Shown here one piece after another: positions 45,441-54,162 of a stretch of DNA of 64,000 nt. This DNA is from Erysipelotrichales bacterium (GTDB lineage: Bacteria; Bacillota_I; Bacilli_A; RFN20; CAG-826): contig JAFLVA010000001.1 of the NCBI GenBank assembly GCA_022508525.1, forward strand, positions 1-64,000, read 5' to 3'. Below the pieces are notes generated by a model that did no database searches, had not been told where the DNA came from, and was given only the letters and a program-made list of their open reading frames with translations. Position 1 is the first letter of the stretch, and every line of letters starts with the position of its first letter. Both the position numbers and the translations under genes were made by a program.

Positions 45441-45899
45441 ATGGATACAAGATATGATGTATTTACAACATTAATTAGCAATATTGCTAAAAATTTACAA
45501 AAAATAAAAAAAATGGAAATGATTGAATTTGGTTTAAAAGGAAATCAAGTTCAGTGCCTATTTTACCTTGCAACTAATATAGAGGGAGTAAGCTCGACTA
45601 AACTTTGTAAATTATGTAATGAAGATAAAGGCGCTATGTCTAGAACGTTAAAAGAACTCGAATCAAAAAAACTAATTTTTATTGAAGAAAACGATTCAAA
45701 AAAGTACCGCAACCCTATTTGCTTGACAGAAGAAGGAAAAATGGTTTCTAGCAAAATTATAAATAAAATTGACACAATGTTTAATGAAATTAGCAAAAAT
45801 ATTACTTTAGAACAAAGAGAGATATTTTATGATGTTTTAAATAAAATTGATTTTGAACTGGAGAATATTTGTAATAAATATAGGAGTGAACATGATTAG
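45441..45899 (+). CDS. MarR family transcriptional regulator
   Basis: A 152-residue winged-helix regulator of the MarR family. The recognition region reads VSSTKLCKLCNEDKGAMSRT (about 53-72) and the wing LIFIEENDSKKYRNPICLT (about 80-98); N- and C-terminal helices form the dimer interface. Its end overlaps the DegV/FakB gene by 8 bases. FabT, the fatty-acid synthesis repressor of streptococci, is also of MarR type, so control by acyl groups is a reasonable but untested inference. GAGGTG precedes the ATG. Confidence 0.88.
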   Translation: MDTRYDVFTTLISNIAKNLQKIKKMEMIEFGLKGNQVQCLFYLATNIEGVSSTKLCKLCNEDKGAMSRTLKELESKKLIFIEENDSKKYRNPICLTEEGKMVSSKIINKIDTMFNEISKNITLEQREIFYDVLNKIDFELENICNKYRSEHD

Positions 45900-46740
45900 G
45901 ATATTGATTGATTCTGCCTCCGATTTAGATTTAAAAGAGGCAGAAGATTTAGGTGTTACACTCATTTCGATGGAAATTATGTTTAATGATGAAATATTTT
46001 TAGATGGTGTGAATTTATCAAAAGAACAGTTTTTTACAAAACTTGAAGAAACTAATGTATTGCCTAAAACAAGTCAAATAAATGAATATCGATTTACTGA
46101 AGCATTTAAGCAACTGACAGCAAATGGTGATGAAGTTATTGCAATAACAATGCCTGCAAAATTATCTGGAACTTATAATAACGCTGTATCAGCCGCAAAA
46201 AAATTTAATGGTAAAGTTCATGTTGTAGATAGTTTAAATGTTACAATTGGCGAGAGGGTTTTACTTTATCGTGCACTTTATTTGGTTAAAATGGGATTAA
46301 CAGTTGAGGAAATTGTAGATGATTTAAATAAAAAGAAAAAACAAATAAAACTAATTGCTATTGTTGACACACTTGAATATCTAAAAAAAGGTGGAAGAGT
46401 AACTAGTGTTGCAGCGTTTGTAGGAGAAATGCTTAATATAAAACCTGCCATATTAGTGGAAAATGGAGACGTTCAGGTAATAGGAAAGGCACTTGGTACT
46501 AAAATGTCTTTTCATTTATTGAATAAATTAATAGATAAATATGGGCCAGTTGACTATGATCTCCCATATGCTTTTGCATATTCTGGTGTTGATAATACTA
46601 TGATAAAAAAATATTTAAAACTATATGGATTTAATAATAAAAACGACGATGTTGATAATCAGATTTATTTAATAGGAAGTACAATTGGAACACATGCTGG
46701 TCCGGGTGCTTATGCTATTGCATATTTTAAAAAAGAATAA
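45892..46740 (+). CDS. DegV family fatty acid-binding protein (FakB-like)
   Basis: A 282-residue DegV-family protein. FakB proteins of this family hold a fatty acid while FakA phosphorylates it. The N-terminal domain starts IRILIDSASDLDLKEAEDLG, and family motifs are KTSQINEYRFTEAF, ITMPAKLSGTYNNA and VDTLEYLKKGGRVTS. The C-terminal domain ends STIGTHAGPGAYAIAYF, with the conserved His that contacts the acyl carboxylate. ATG 45892 is chosen because TAGGAGTGA precedes it. Overlap with the MarR gene indicates coupled expression; FakA is at 1063-2703. Confidence 0.92.
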   Translation: MIRILIDSASDLDLKEAEDLGVTLISMEIMFNDEIFLDGVNLSKEQFFTKLEETNVLPKTSQINEYRFTEAFKQLTANGDEVIAITMPAKLSGTYNNAVSAAKKFNGKVHVVDSLNVTIGERVLLYRALYLVKMGLTVEEIVDDLNKKKKQIKLIAIVDTLEYLKKGGRVTSVAAFVGEMLNIKPAILVENGDVQVIGKALGTKMSFHLLNKLIDKYGPVDYDLPYAFAYSGVDNTMIKKYLKLYGFNNKNDDVDNQIYLIGSTIGTHAGPGAYAIAYFKKE

Positions 46741-46794
46741 ATTGCTATAAAATTAATATATACAATATTTAAGTGGATTATGAGGTAAAAAAAC

Positions 46795-47556
46795 ATGAAT
46801 AAATATATAAATATTACTTCAGAGAATATTAAAGATGAACATGTATGTTGTGTTATAAGAACTAGGGTTCTTCATCCTGGAGTTGAAGCTAAAAAGAAGT
46901 GGTTGGCTCAAAGATTAAAAGAAGGACATGTTTTAAGAAAATTAGATGATAAAACAACAGTTTATATTGAATACGCTCCACTTGAAACTGCTTGGGTTCC
47001 AGTAGTAGGTGAAAATTACTATTACATATATTGTTTATGGGTTTTGAATCATAATCGAAGAAAAGGTTATGGAACTGAACTGATGAAATATTGCATCGAA
47101 GATGCTAAAAGAAATGGAAAATCAGGTATTTGTATGTTAGGAGCTAAAACTCAAAAGTCGTGGTTCTCTGATCAAAATTTTGCTAAAAAATTTGGATTTG
47201 AAGTAGTGGACACAACGAAAAATGACTATCAATTACTTGCTCTTTCGTTTGATGGTACTACTCCAAGATTTTCTGAAACTGCTAAAAAAGAAGCAATTGA
47301 CAGTAAAGATTTAACTATTTATTATGACATGCAATGCCCATTTATTTATGAGGCTATAGAAAAAATACGTGAATATTGTAAAGAAAGTAATGTGCCTGTA
47401 AATCTTATTGAAGTTGATACTTTAAATAAGGCAAAAAAATTACCATGTACATTTAATAATTGGGCATTATTTTATAAGGGCGAATTTAAAACTGTTAACA
47501 TTTTAAATGTGTCTAGTGTGAAAAGAATGTTAGATAAAGAAAATTCTACTATTTAG
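46795..47556 (+). CDS. GNAT acetyltransferase with YoaP domain
   Basis: A 253-residue protein. The N-terminal half (about 1-150) is a GNAT fold with the acetyl-CoA motif NHNRRKGYGTELMKYCIED (about residue 83). The C-terminal part (about 165-250) resembles the YoaP domain: it carries YYDMQCPF and a thioredoxin-like layout ending KTVNILNVSSVKRMLDKE. YoaP-type proteins are widespread in Firmicutes and of unknown substrate. It stands 54 bases after fakB with no terminator seen between, so some co-transcription is possible. The start has weak spacing to a GAGG site. Confidence 0.8.
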   Translation: MNKYINITSENIKDEHVCCVIRTRVLHPGVEAKKKWLAQRLKEGHVLRKLDDKTTVYIEYAPLETAWVPVVGENYYYIYCLWVLNHNRRKGYGTELMKYCIEDAKRNGKSGICMLGAKTQKSWFSDQNFAKKFGFEVVDTTKNDYQLLALSFDGTTPRFSETAKKEAIDSKDLTIYYDMQCPFIYEAIEKIREYCKESNVPVNLIEVDTLNKAKKLPCTFNNWALFYKGEFKTVNILNVSSVKRMLDKENSTI

Positions 47557-47574
47557 ATGCTAAAAATTGAGTCA

Positions 47575-47603
47575 TTGACATAAGTGCTTAATTATTGTAA
47601 GTT
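47575..47603 (+). promoter_or_regulatory. Promoter of riboswitch-efflux transcript
   Basis: TTGACA (47575-47580) is followed after 17 bases by TAAGTT (47598-47603), a weak -10. Transcription would start near 47610, before the riboswitch. Confidence 0.5.
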
Positions 47604-47641
47604 ATGTGTAATAAGATATTATTGCACTGCATACCATTACA

Positions 47642-47752
47642 GTACAAACTGATCAGGCCAAAGCATATGCTTGGAGCCGGGTTACCTAGTAACAGTGGAT
47701 CTATTACCCACGGGACAGTAAGTTACAATTACTGGTTCTGTGGGTATTTTAT
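47642..47752 (+). ncRNA. NiCo (czcD-type) riboswitch with terminator
   Basis: The leader folds as a four-way junction. P2 is GGC 47656-47658 with GCC 47676-47678 and an inner AAGC/GCTT. P3 is GTTAC/GTAAC (47681-47685, 47689-47693), and P4 is GTGG (47695-47698) with CCAC (47708-47711). GG pairs follow P2 (47679-47680) and P4 (47712-47713, in GGGACAG), matching the conserved metal-binding guanines of NiCo riboswitches. A terminator formed by ACCCAC (47706-47711), CAGTAA (47716-47721), TTACTG (47729-47734) and GTGGGT (47740-47745), with a T-rich tail, uses P4 and the 3' side. Metal binding should therefore prevent termination and turn on the efflux gene. Confidence 0.86.
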
Positions 47753-47804
47753 TTATCTTAAATGCGTTAAACGTCATATAAATACTTAAAGGATAGGTGA
47801 TATT

Positions 47805-48737
47805 GTGAGGAGACATTTTAAAACTAGAAATAAATATTATGAGCATATTCCGCAGGAAAAATTTGAAGGCGTAGCCTTAAAAGTATCTTTAGTAAGTATT
47901 ATTGGTAATTTTGTATTATCGCTTTTTAAAATGTTTGCAGGCATTTTTGCCCATTCTAGTGCAATGGTGAGTGATGCAATTCATTCGATTTCTGATGTTT
48001 TTAGCAGCATTATTGTAATAATTGGTGTGAAAATTTCATCAAAAGCTTCTGATAAAGATCACCCGTATGGGCATGAGCGTTTTGAATGTGTGGCGGCAAT
48101 TGTATTAGCAGTAATTTTATTAATTTCTGGTTTATTTATTGGATATAACGCTATTGATAAAATTATTTCTGGTGATTTTGAAACACTTAAAATTCCGGGA
48201 ATTGTAGCTTTAATTGCTGCAATTGTATCAATTGTTGCTAAAGAGATAATGTACTGGTATACAAGATTTCATGCAAAGCGTTTAGACTCTGGTGCCCTAA
48301 TGGCAGATGCTTGGCATCATCGAAGTGATGCTTTGTCATCAGTTGGAGCATTAATTGGTATTGTATTTGCAAGAATGGGATATCCAATCATAGATGTTAT
48401 TGCAAGCTTTATAATTTGTTTGTTCATTATAAAAGCATCAGTTGATATTTTTAAAGATGCGATTAATAAAATGGTTGATCGTTCGTGCAATATAGAAACT
48501 GAAAAGAGCATTATACAATGTGCTGAAAAACAACCGGGTGTAATTAGGGTTGATTTAATTAATACACGCATGTTTGGAAATAGAATTTATGTAGATATTG
48601 AAATATGTGCCCAACGTGATATTAGCCTTGCTGAAGGACATGATATTGCTAGTTCAGTTCATGATGCAATTGAAACATCATTTCCAAAAGTGAAGCATGT
48701 TATGGTTCACGTTAATCCATCTGAAGAAAATAAATAG
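47805..48737 (+). CDS. Cation diffusion facilitator (CDF) metal efflux protein
   Basis: A 310-residue CDF transporter. It has six predicted membrane helices with metal sites in MVSDAIHSISDVFSS (helix 2) and ADAWHHRSDALSSVGA (helix 5), plus DHPYGHERFE between. A cytosolic C-terminal domain (about 215-305) ends VKHVMVHVNPSEENK. Proteins of this kind export Zn, Fe, Co or Ni. The upstream NiCo riboswitch points to nickel and cobalt as the physiological signal. Start is GTG 47805, with AAAGGATAGGTGA upstream. A terminator follows. Confidence 0.93.
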   Translation: MRRHFKTRNKYYEHIPQEKFEGVALKVSLVSIIGNFVLSLFKMFAGIFAHSSAMVSDAIHSISDVFSSIIVIIGVKISSKASDKDHPYGHERFECVAAIVLAVILLISGLFIGYNAIDKIISGDFETLKIPGIVALIAAIVSIVAKEIMYWYTRFHAKRLDSGALMADAWHHRSDALSSVGALIGIVFARMGYPIIDVIASFIICLFIIKASVDIFKDAINKMVDRSCNIETEKSIIQCAEKQPGVIRVDLINTRMFGNRIYVDIEICAQRDISLAEGHDIASSVHDAIETSFPKVKHVMVHVNPSEENK

Positions 48738-48788
48738 TAAAATTAGTTTAAATCATTCCAGAAGTTGATGAATTTAAAATTATAGACT

Positions 48789-48820
48789 AAAGGCTCATAC
48801 ATTCGTGTGAGTCTTTTTTT
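48789..48820 (+). terminator. Terminator after CDF gene
   Basis: AAGGCTCATAC (48790-48800) and GTGTGAGTCTT (48805-48815) form an 11-bp stem with two G-T pairs and loop ATTC, followed by T to 48820. Confidence 0.87.
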
Positions 48821-48929
48821 AAATATTTATGACATCAATAGATATACAATATATTTTTACTAAAAACATGTGCGATTAATATAACTATTTTTCTGGCAAA
48901 ATATCGAGAAATAAGCGTATTTACATTTG

Positions 48930-48958
48930 TTGCTAAAAAAAGGTTGCTATGATAAAAT
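48930..48958 (+). promoter_or_regulatory. Promoter of the 49072 membrane-protein gene
   Basis: TTGCTA (48930-48935) and TAAAAT (48953-48958) are 17 bases apart, with TGA before the -10 (extended -10). It gives a leader of about 107 bases. Confidence 0.65.
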
Positions 48959-49004
48959 ATAACAAAATCTAACAAGGAAAAAGTTCGCGATGTAAATAGA
49001 TTAT

Positions 49005-49058
49005 ACCCGGAGAAAGAAAAATTATTATCTAATCAAAAACCGGGTGCGATTAGATAAT
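49005..49058 (+). ncRNA. Predicted pseudoknot leader RNA (unassigned)
   Basis: ATTATCTAATC (49024-49034) and GATTAGATAAT (49048-49058) form a perfect 11-bp stem with a 13-base loop. In that loop CCGGGT (49040-49045) is the perfect complement of ACCCGG (49005-49010), which lies before the hairpin, so an H-type pseudoknot is possible. The ribosome site GAGG (49061-49064) follows at once, so folding would affect translation of the downstream gene. No known family matches; see findings. Confidence 0.6.
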
Positions 49059-49071
49059 ACGAGGCTTTATT

Positions 49072-49803
49072 ATGGAATTTGATGTAAGAGATAACGGCAA
49101 TGGAAGTTATACGGTTAGTAGCAAATATGATGCAGATGGAACAGGTGGAAAAGTATTTTTAATTATATGTAGCATTATTGCGTATATTGCTACAATTATT
49201 GGGTTGCTTACGAGCACATTTGTAGTCAAAGATATTCCTTATGCATTAATTATCTTGATATTTTTAGATGTATTAGTAATCTCACCAATTATAATTTATC
49301 CAATTGTTCGAAAAAATGGAAAAAGTTTTTCAAGTGTACTTTTATCCATTCTTAGATTTGTAGGACGATATGCTTATATTCCATTTTCTATAATGTACAT
49401 TGTATTATGGATTTTCTTTTTTAATAAGATTACTGGAACGGCCTTTATAACGCTATTCTTCTTTAGTATGTATGGTATATATTATTTTCCATATTATATG
49501 TTAAGAACAGCACGTAAACATAATTCAAGAATGATGTCAATTTTAACACTTGTGGCAATTTATTCTAGTATAACAGCAATGGTAATAGTAGCAGCATATA
49601 ATCAAATGGATGGATATTACGCTATGGTGCTTCCAACAACATTAGCTTTGTTTGCATTAATATCAGTTCCAATTAGTAACGTTTATTATAAAAAACACAA
49701 TTCAAGAAAAGGTGCATTAAAACTACGTACCATCTTTATAATATTTGGCATTTCATTATTTGTACTTGCATTTGCTTTAGCTGTTAGAATCAGTTTATCT
49801 TAA
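49072..49803 (+). CDS. Polytopic membrane protein, function unknown
   Basis: A 243-residue protein with about seven hydrophobic segments. The N-terminal soluble stretch FDVRDNGNGSYTVSSKYDAD (about 1-25) precedes the first helix; Arg/Lys-rich short loops lie between helices (for example RTARKHNSRMM). The family is not recognised. It has its own promoter and a folded leader over its ribosome site, so expression is probably controlled at the RNA level. It ends 229 bases before the convergent rubrerythrin-like gene. Confidence 0.72.
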   Translation: MEFDVRDNGNGSYTVSSKYDADGTGGKVFLIICSIIAYIATIIGLLTSTFVVKDIPYALIILIFLDVLVISPIIIYPIVRKNGKSFSSVLLSILRFVGRYAYIPFSIMYIVLWIFFFNKITGTAFITLFFFSMYGIYYFPYYMLRTARKHNSRMMSILTLVAIYSSITAMVIVAAYNQMDGYYAMVLPTTLALFALISVPISNVYYKKHNSRKGALKLRTIFIIFGISLFVLAFALAVRISLS

Positions 49804-49942
49804 ATTATCAATTTTTGTTAAATAATTAAATATTTAAAGTTTAAGATAATAAAAATTGAATAATAAGTAAGTATTAAAAATAATCTTGTGAAAAATTATT
49901 GACTCTTTGAAATCCAGTAGGGTAAAAATAAAAGATTAAAAG

Positions 49943-49972
49943 ATCGGATGTGAGAAATCGCATCCGATTTTA
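49943..49972. terminator. Terminator between convergent genes
   Basis: ATCGGATG (49943-49950) and CATCCGAT (49961-49968) form an 8-bp stem followed by TTTAAT. A-rich sequence lies on the other side, so it may also serve the minus-strand rubrerythrin-like gene. Confidence 0.75.
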
Positions 49973-50032
49973 ATATGGACTATATTAATTAGGATTTAAT
50001 AAGTGTTTTTTTCTTAACTAGTTCATTACTAA

Positions 50033-50329
50033 CTATTTTTCTTTTATTCTTTTATTAAATCTTTGAAGTCCTTGGTCAACAAGTTGCTTTTGATAAGGTG
50101 CAAGATAGAAAAACATTCCTAAAAGTTCTCCAACATGAATTAACTCTCCATCTCTGATAAATTCCCATGTCTCTTTTGAAGCATCAATTGTAGTGCTATG
50201 AATATGATCATCATATTGAATGATTGCTTCTAGTTCTCCAATCAAATCTTTTCGTGCTTTTTGTAATGTTTCAAAATCCATTTCCTCATTTGTGATATAT
50301 TGTTGACTATTTGAAGTGAAATTAAACAT
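50033..50329 (-). CDS. Small rubrerythrin/ferritin-like protein
   Basis: A 98-residue helical protein. LIGELEAIIQYDDHIHST and RDGELIHVGELLGMFFYL resemble the helix motifs (E...Y..H and E..H.GEL) of rubrerythrin and ferritin-like diiron proteins. It is much shorter than rubrerythrin and has no rubredoxin domain, so it may dimerise to complete the four-helix bundle. A role in oxidative stress or metal storage is plausible. It is a single gene between the 49072 protein and the M60 gene. Confidence 0.65.
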   Translation of the reverse strand: MFNFTSNSQQYITNEEMDFETLQKARKDLIGELEAIIQYDDHIHSTTIDASKETWEFIRDGELIHVGELLGMFFYLAPYQKQLVDQGLQRFNKRIKEK

Positions 50330-50390
50330 AATAAACCCTCTAAATCATATTCATAATATGCAAAAACTTAAATAATGTTATAGGAAAGCA

Positions 50391-50419
50391 AAAAAAAGCA
50401 CACAACATTAGTTGTGTGC
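50391..50419 (-). terminator. Terminator after M60 peptidase gene
   Basis: GCACACAAC (50398-50406) and GTTGTGTGC (50411-50419) form a perfect 9-bp stem with a 4-base loop. On the minus strand a T7 tract follows, so it terminates the M60 peptidase transcript. Confidence 0.88.
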
Positions 50420-50432
50420 ATAACAACAATAA

Positions 50433-53400
50433 CTATTTGCGATATGTGAAGCTATCAACTACCAAAATTCCACTTATAACAGTAATCTTTATAGTGTGTT
50501 CACCATTTTCTAATAATTTAGAAATATACGCTAATTTTTTTGATGAAGAACAATCTAAATCTAATTCAATTGCCTCACTACCATCAATTTCAATTTTTAT
50601 ACGACAATCGTTATTTTGGATGGTAAATAAACCAAATTGAGTTCCAGTGAAAGAGTACATTAAATAGCCGTCTCCTTCAATTACATGTCCATATGTGGAA
50701 AGCATGTCATAATTTAATTTGAAATTATAGTAAGTAGCAACATCTGGTGATTGTTCAATTCCTTTAAAATCTAGTCCCATATTTATTTCGCTTAAAGCAA
50801 CATAGCGATGTGTATCAGTATCAGTTACTACAAGACGATAATAACGAATTTTTGTTAAATCAAATCGAACCGTCATATTACGATTTTCAAATGGATGATT
50901 AACATAATCACCTAGTAATTCCATATTATCAAGACTTGTGCCACCATATAATTTGAAAGTAATTGGCATATGTTTTTCTGCTCGGTCGTAACCTGTTATA
51001 TATAATGTATTACAATCATAGTTATCACCTAAGTCTATTGTTAGAGTAAATGGCTCTGATGAAATTAACTTTCCATCTACTGAGTGATAAGACGTACCAT
51101 CATTGCCATCAATAATGTTCTCTATTTTGTAGTTATCACCCCAAGGAGCATAATTACAATCTATAATTGATTGTTTGGCTTTGTCTGCGAGAATAGAAGA
51201 AATTTCATATGTGCGCTCATACTTTTCATCATAAGTAAAGCCGTATTTTTCATAATTGTAGTTTTTATTCATTAAGTATTTAGAAGGTATTGTTACGACA
51301 TTTGGTGTCTTTCCTTCCTCGACTTTGCTCCAACCGAGTTCCATATAGGCATCTTGGCTACTAGAAGAAGTAATGTATTCTTTAAAGTACAAATAATCTC
51401 CCTCGTTTAAATCATAATGGATAACATGTTGGTTTTCATCACTTCTAAATGTATTATTTCCTAAAGTAGTATCAATTGTTTCAGTTAAATCTTTAGTATT
51501 AATACCAGTATATAAAACGTGATTTCCTCTATCAGATCTAAAGCAAATTACATAGTGGCCATCAGATGGAATATAAATCTTTCCTTCAATTACCCCAATC
51601 ATTGTTGGAGCTATTCCATTCATAAATGTTGAATAATACTTATTTAATTCTACTTTTGATTCATAACCTTCAAAATTATTAGCTATAGCATCATCAATAG
51701 TTGCGTATTTTTTGCTGCTATAAATGTATTTAACAGCATCAAGTCCTGCATATTCTTGCTTGAATTCTAGAGATAAAGTTATATCAGGCGTGTTAATAGT
51801 AGCGTGAGTTAGAGATACTCTAACTTTAATTTTTCCAGATGATTGATGTTCCACATCTGGAATATATTTGTAGACATTTGTGGATATTTTTTCTAAAGTG
51901 CCAAATTCTGGTTTGGATATTTCTTCAATTGTATAATTGAATCCAGTAGGAACGTGTAGGTGATTTTCTAAATCAACTATAAATTCTTTACCATAATCAA
52001 TTTGGAAAGGTTTAACAGTTTCAACAAATACTTCTTGATTGTTTTCTAGATAATTTCGACCTGTTTGATATAAAGATGCAATAGGAACAAAAATTGGAAG
52101 ATTTCTAGATTGATATTCCATCTTAATATCTGTTGATACAGTTTGATGTAGCATTTCTTCAAAATAATAAGTCATATCATATCCTGTGGCATCTGAAAGA
52201 GCGCGATACCAAGTATCTACACCGCCTTGACGATTTCCAAGTTGTGTAGCTTTAATGAATGTGTCTACTCCAAATGTGTGAATAATATCAGCGTATGCGC
52301 TTAGACTTGAGATTGGAGTTCCATCTTGACTCTTTTTGATTGTTTCACGAAGACTTCTAGATGGATCTGTATAAGCATTCCAATCTGTTAAAGTACTATC
52401 GCTTTCACTACGTTTAGAAGAGATATTTGTATAATTGATATATGATAATAGGCTGATTGCGTTATTTGTCACTTCATCACCTGGAGCAAAACCATATCTT
52501 TGGAAGTGGTGGTTATATTCATGAATCGTTCCCCACATACCATTTGAAGTAAACGTTTCGTAATCAAGCGAGGAAGAAATCCAATCAGGTGGAAGATTGC
52601 ACCAGTTTCTTCCGACAAAAGCAACTGCAGCACCGGCGGCAATAAATGGATCATAAAGGAAAGTAATGCCGATATTGCTATTTGATCCAGTAGGAGCTTG
52701 CTTGGATGTTTTGACAATATTCATCCATAATTTTGCTACATGCATTAAATTTTCATAATCAAAATTTACATATTTTTTTGATCCAGAATGACGAACAGCA
52801 TTGTCCCAAATTTCAAAATCAAAGTATGGTGCGCTTAATCCTTTCATTGCTTCAAATTCTTCTTCAGTTGTATATCCATAAATGAAATGAGGATATTCAA
52901 CTGCACCAGATATTGTTACTTTGAATGGCTTGTTATTGTTGGTTTTAGGCGAAATATAAATTGGTCCACCTAGAGCGTAACCAACATAAGTAGTTGTAGA
53001 TTTTACACTCATCTCATTTACAATATAAGGCATTCTGCAGAAGTCATTACGTGCTTTCCAGATATTGTTTTTCTCATTGTTTTGACTTGTTTGACCAATT
53101 AAGACAGATAAGCCACCAGTAGTTTTTAAATCATCTTCGCTAATCTCAATTTTAATAACTTCGCCAGCAGGAGCGTATAGACCTGTAATATAGTTTCCTA
53201 AAGGGCGAGGATTTATTTCAATTTCTTTAATTACTGCAGGTTCATCATCAGAGACGGAGCCGTAATACATATTTTCACTTGCAGTATGTTTATATAACTT
53301 TTCACCAGTTGCTATTGAATTTAGATAATAATTTCCATCCTTATCCATGCTATCATAAGTTGTTGATGATGCTCGAATAAGTTGATCTTCATTTAAAATA

Positions 53401-53948
53401 GCATCTTTTTCACTATCAGTGATGTTAGGTAAACTTGTGCCATAAGTTGGGTAGCGTGTTAGACCTCCGTTTGAAACTTCTGGAATTGTTCGTTTCACAT
53501 TACCAATGACTTTCATTGTTTGGCCAACATGAGTATTAGTTGGATTTTGAATTTGTAATTCTTCATAAAGTATCTCTGGCGGTAAATCTGGATTCGGAGT
53601 GCTAGATGATCCGATTTCTGAATTTGAAGTACCTGATGATCCAACATCTGGATTTATAGATGAAGAACTAGAATTTTCACTAGTTGAATCAGGACCAATA
53701 GAATTACTGTTTGAAGGCAAAGTACTATTGGATGCGCTATTAGGTATACTGGTGTTAGTTGATGAATCGCTAGTGCTATTATTATTTGAAGTACTTCCTG
53801 TTGTAGGTGAAGGCGGAGTAGGATTTGATGTTGATAAATCACCAGGTCCAGTTGATACTGAAGTGCTTGTGCGTGAGCGACTACATCCGCTTATTATCAA
53901 AGAAGTACAAATAGTAGTTAATACTAATAAAGTTTTTCTTTTGAGCAT
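50433..53948 (-). CDS. M60-like zinc metallopeptidase lipoprotein (mucin-degrading type)
   Basis: A 1171-residue exported lipoprotein. In order: lipobox signal peptide ending ISGC (about residue 22); a Ser/Thr/Asn/Pro low-complexity linker (about 25-125); a beta domain; the M60-like peptidase with HEYNH (His476-His480) and the third zinc ligand Glu492, in the motif HExxH...E; a PA14-like domain (about 720-900); a discoidin/CBM32-like domain (about 930-1065); and a C-terminal beta-sandwich (about 1070-1171). M60-like enzymes cleave mucin glycoproteins and are carried by gut and mucosal bacteria; PA14 and CBM32 modules bind glycans. ATG 53948 has AAAGGAG upstream. The gene is the strongest evidence for a host-associated life. 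Confidence 0.9.
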   Translation of the reverse strand: MLKRKTLLVLTTICTSLIISGCSRSRTSTSVSTGPGDLSTSNPTPPSPTTGSTSNNNSTSDSSTNTSIPNSASNSTLPSNSNSIGPDSTSENSSSSSINPDVGSSGTSNSEIGSSSTPNPDLPPEILYEELQIQNPTNTHVGQTMKVIGNVKRTIPEVSNGGLTRYPTYGTSLPNITDSEKDAILNEDQLIRASSTTYDSMDKDGNYYLNSIATGEKLYKHTASENMYYGSVSDDEPAVIKEIEINPRPLGNYITGLYAPAGEVIKIEISEDDLKTTGGLSVLIGQTSQNNEKNNIWKARNDFCRMPYIVNEMSVKSTTTYVGYALGGPIYISPKTNNNKPFKVTISGAVEYPHFIYGYTTEEEFEAMKGLSAPYFDFEIWDNAVRHSGSKKYVNFDYENLMHVAKLWMNIVKTSKQAPTGSNSNIGITFLYDPFIAAGAAVAFVGRNWCNLPPDWISSSLDYETFTSNGMWGTIHEYNHHFQRYGFAPGDEVTNNAISLLSYINYTNISSKRSESDSTLTDWNAYTDPSRSLRETIKKSQDGTPISSLSAYADIIHTFGVDTFIKATQLGNRQGGVDTWYRALSDATGYDMTYYFEEMLHQTVSTDIKMEYQSRNLPIFVPIASLYQTGRNYLENNQEVFVETVKPFQIDYGKEFIVDLENHLHVPTGFNYTIEEISKPEFGTLEKISTNVYKYIPDVEHQSSGKIKVRVSLTHATINTPDITLSLEFKQEYAGLDAVKYIYSSKKYATIDDAIANNFEGYESKVELNKYYSTFMNGIAPTMIGVIEGKIYIPSDGHYVICFRSDRGNHVLYTGINTKDLTETIDTTLGNNTFRSDENQHVIHYDLNEGDYLYFKEYITSSSSQDAYMELGWSKVEEGKTPNVVTIPSKYLMNKNYNYEKYGFTYDEKYERTYEISSILADKAKQSIIDCNYAPWGDNYKIENIIDGNDGTSYHSVDGKLISSEPFTLTIDLGDNYDCNTLYITGYDRAEKHMPITFKLYGGTSLDNMELLGDYVNHPFENRNMTVRFDLTKIRYYRLVVTDTDTHRYVALSEINMGLDFKGIEQSPDVATYYNFKLNYDMLSTYGHVIEGDGYLMYSFTGTQFGLFTIQNNDCRIKIEIDGSEAIELDLDCSSSKKLAYISKLLENGEHTIKITVISGILVVDSFTYRK

Positions 53949-54113
53949 AGAAAATACTCCTTTCTTTTTTTACAACTATAATTATTCATAAAAAAAATTT
54001 TGTGTAAAGAAAAAAATAAATTATTTTTTTAAGTTTTTAAATTCATATTTTAAAAAAAGTAAAAGTATATTTTTTGTTTGTGTTTTATATATAAAAAGTT
54101 TAATTACTGAAAC

Positions 54114-54142
54114 TTGAAAACTGATAAATAGACTTTTATAAT
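54114..54142 (+). promoter_or_regulatory. Promoter of thioesterase-ABC-F-SDR genes
   Basis: TTGAAA (54114-54119) and TATAAT (54137-54142) are exactly 17 bases apart, about 21 bases before the thioesterase start. Confidence 0.8.
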
Positions 54143-54162
54143 TTCAATAAAGAGGTGTTAAT

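Noticed and set aside
47604..47789. 61-codon frame over the NiCo riboswitch
   Set aside because: It covers the aptamer and terminator and has no ribosome site; conserved RNA structure explains the sequence.
49890..49972. Small RNA gene between the 49072 protein and the rubrerythrin-like gene
   Set aside because: TTGACT (about 49900) with GTAAAA and a terminator would give about 50 bases, but the -10 is poor and the hairpin is explained as the terminator of the 49072 gene.
53599..53991. 130-codon forward frame opposite the M60 linker
   Set aside because: It results from the low-complexity Ser/Thr/Asn linker read in reverse and covers the M60 start.
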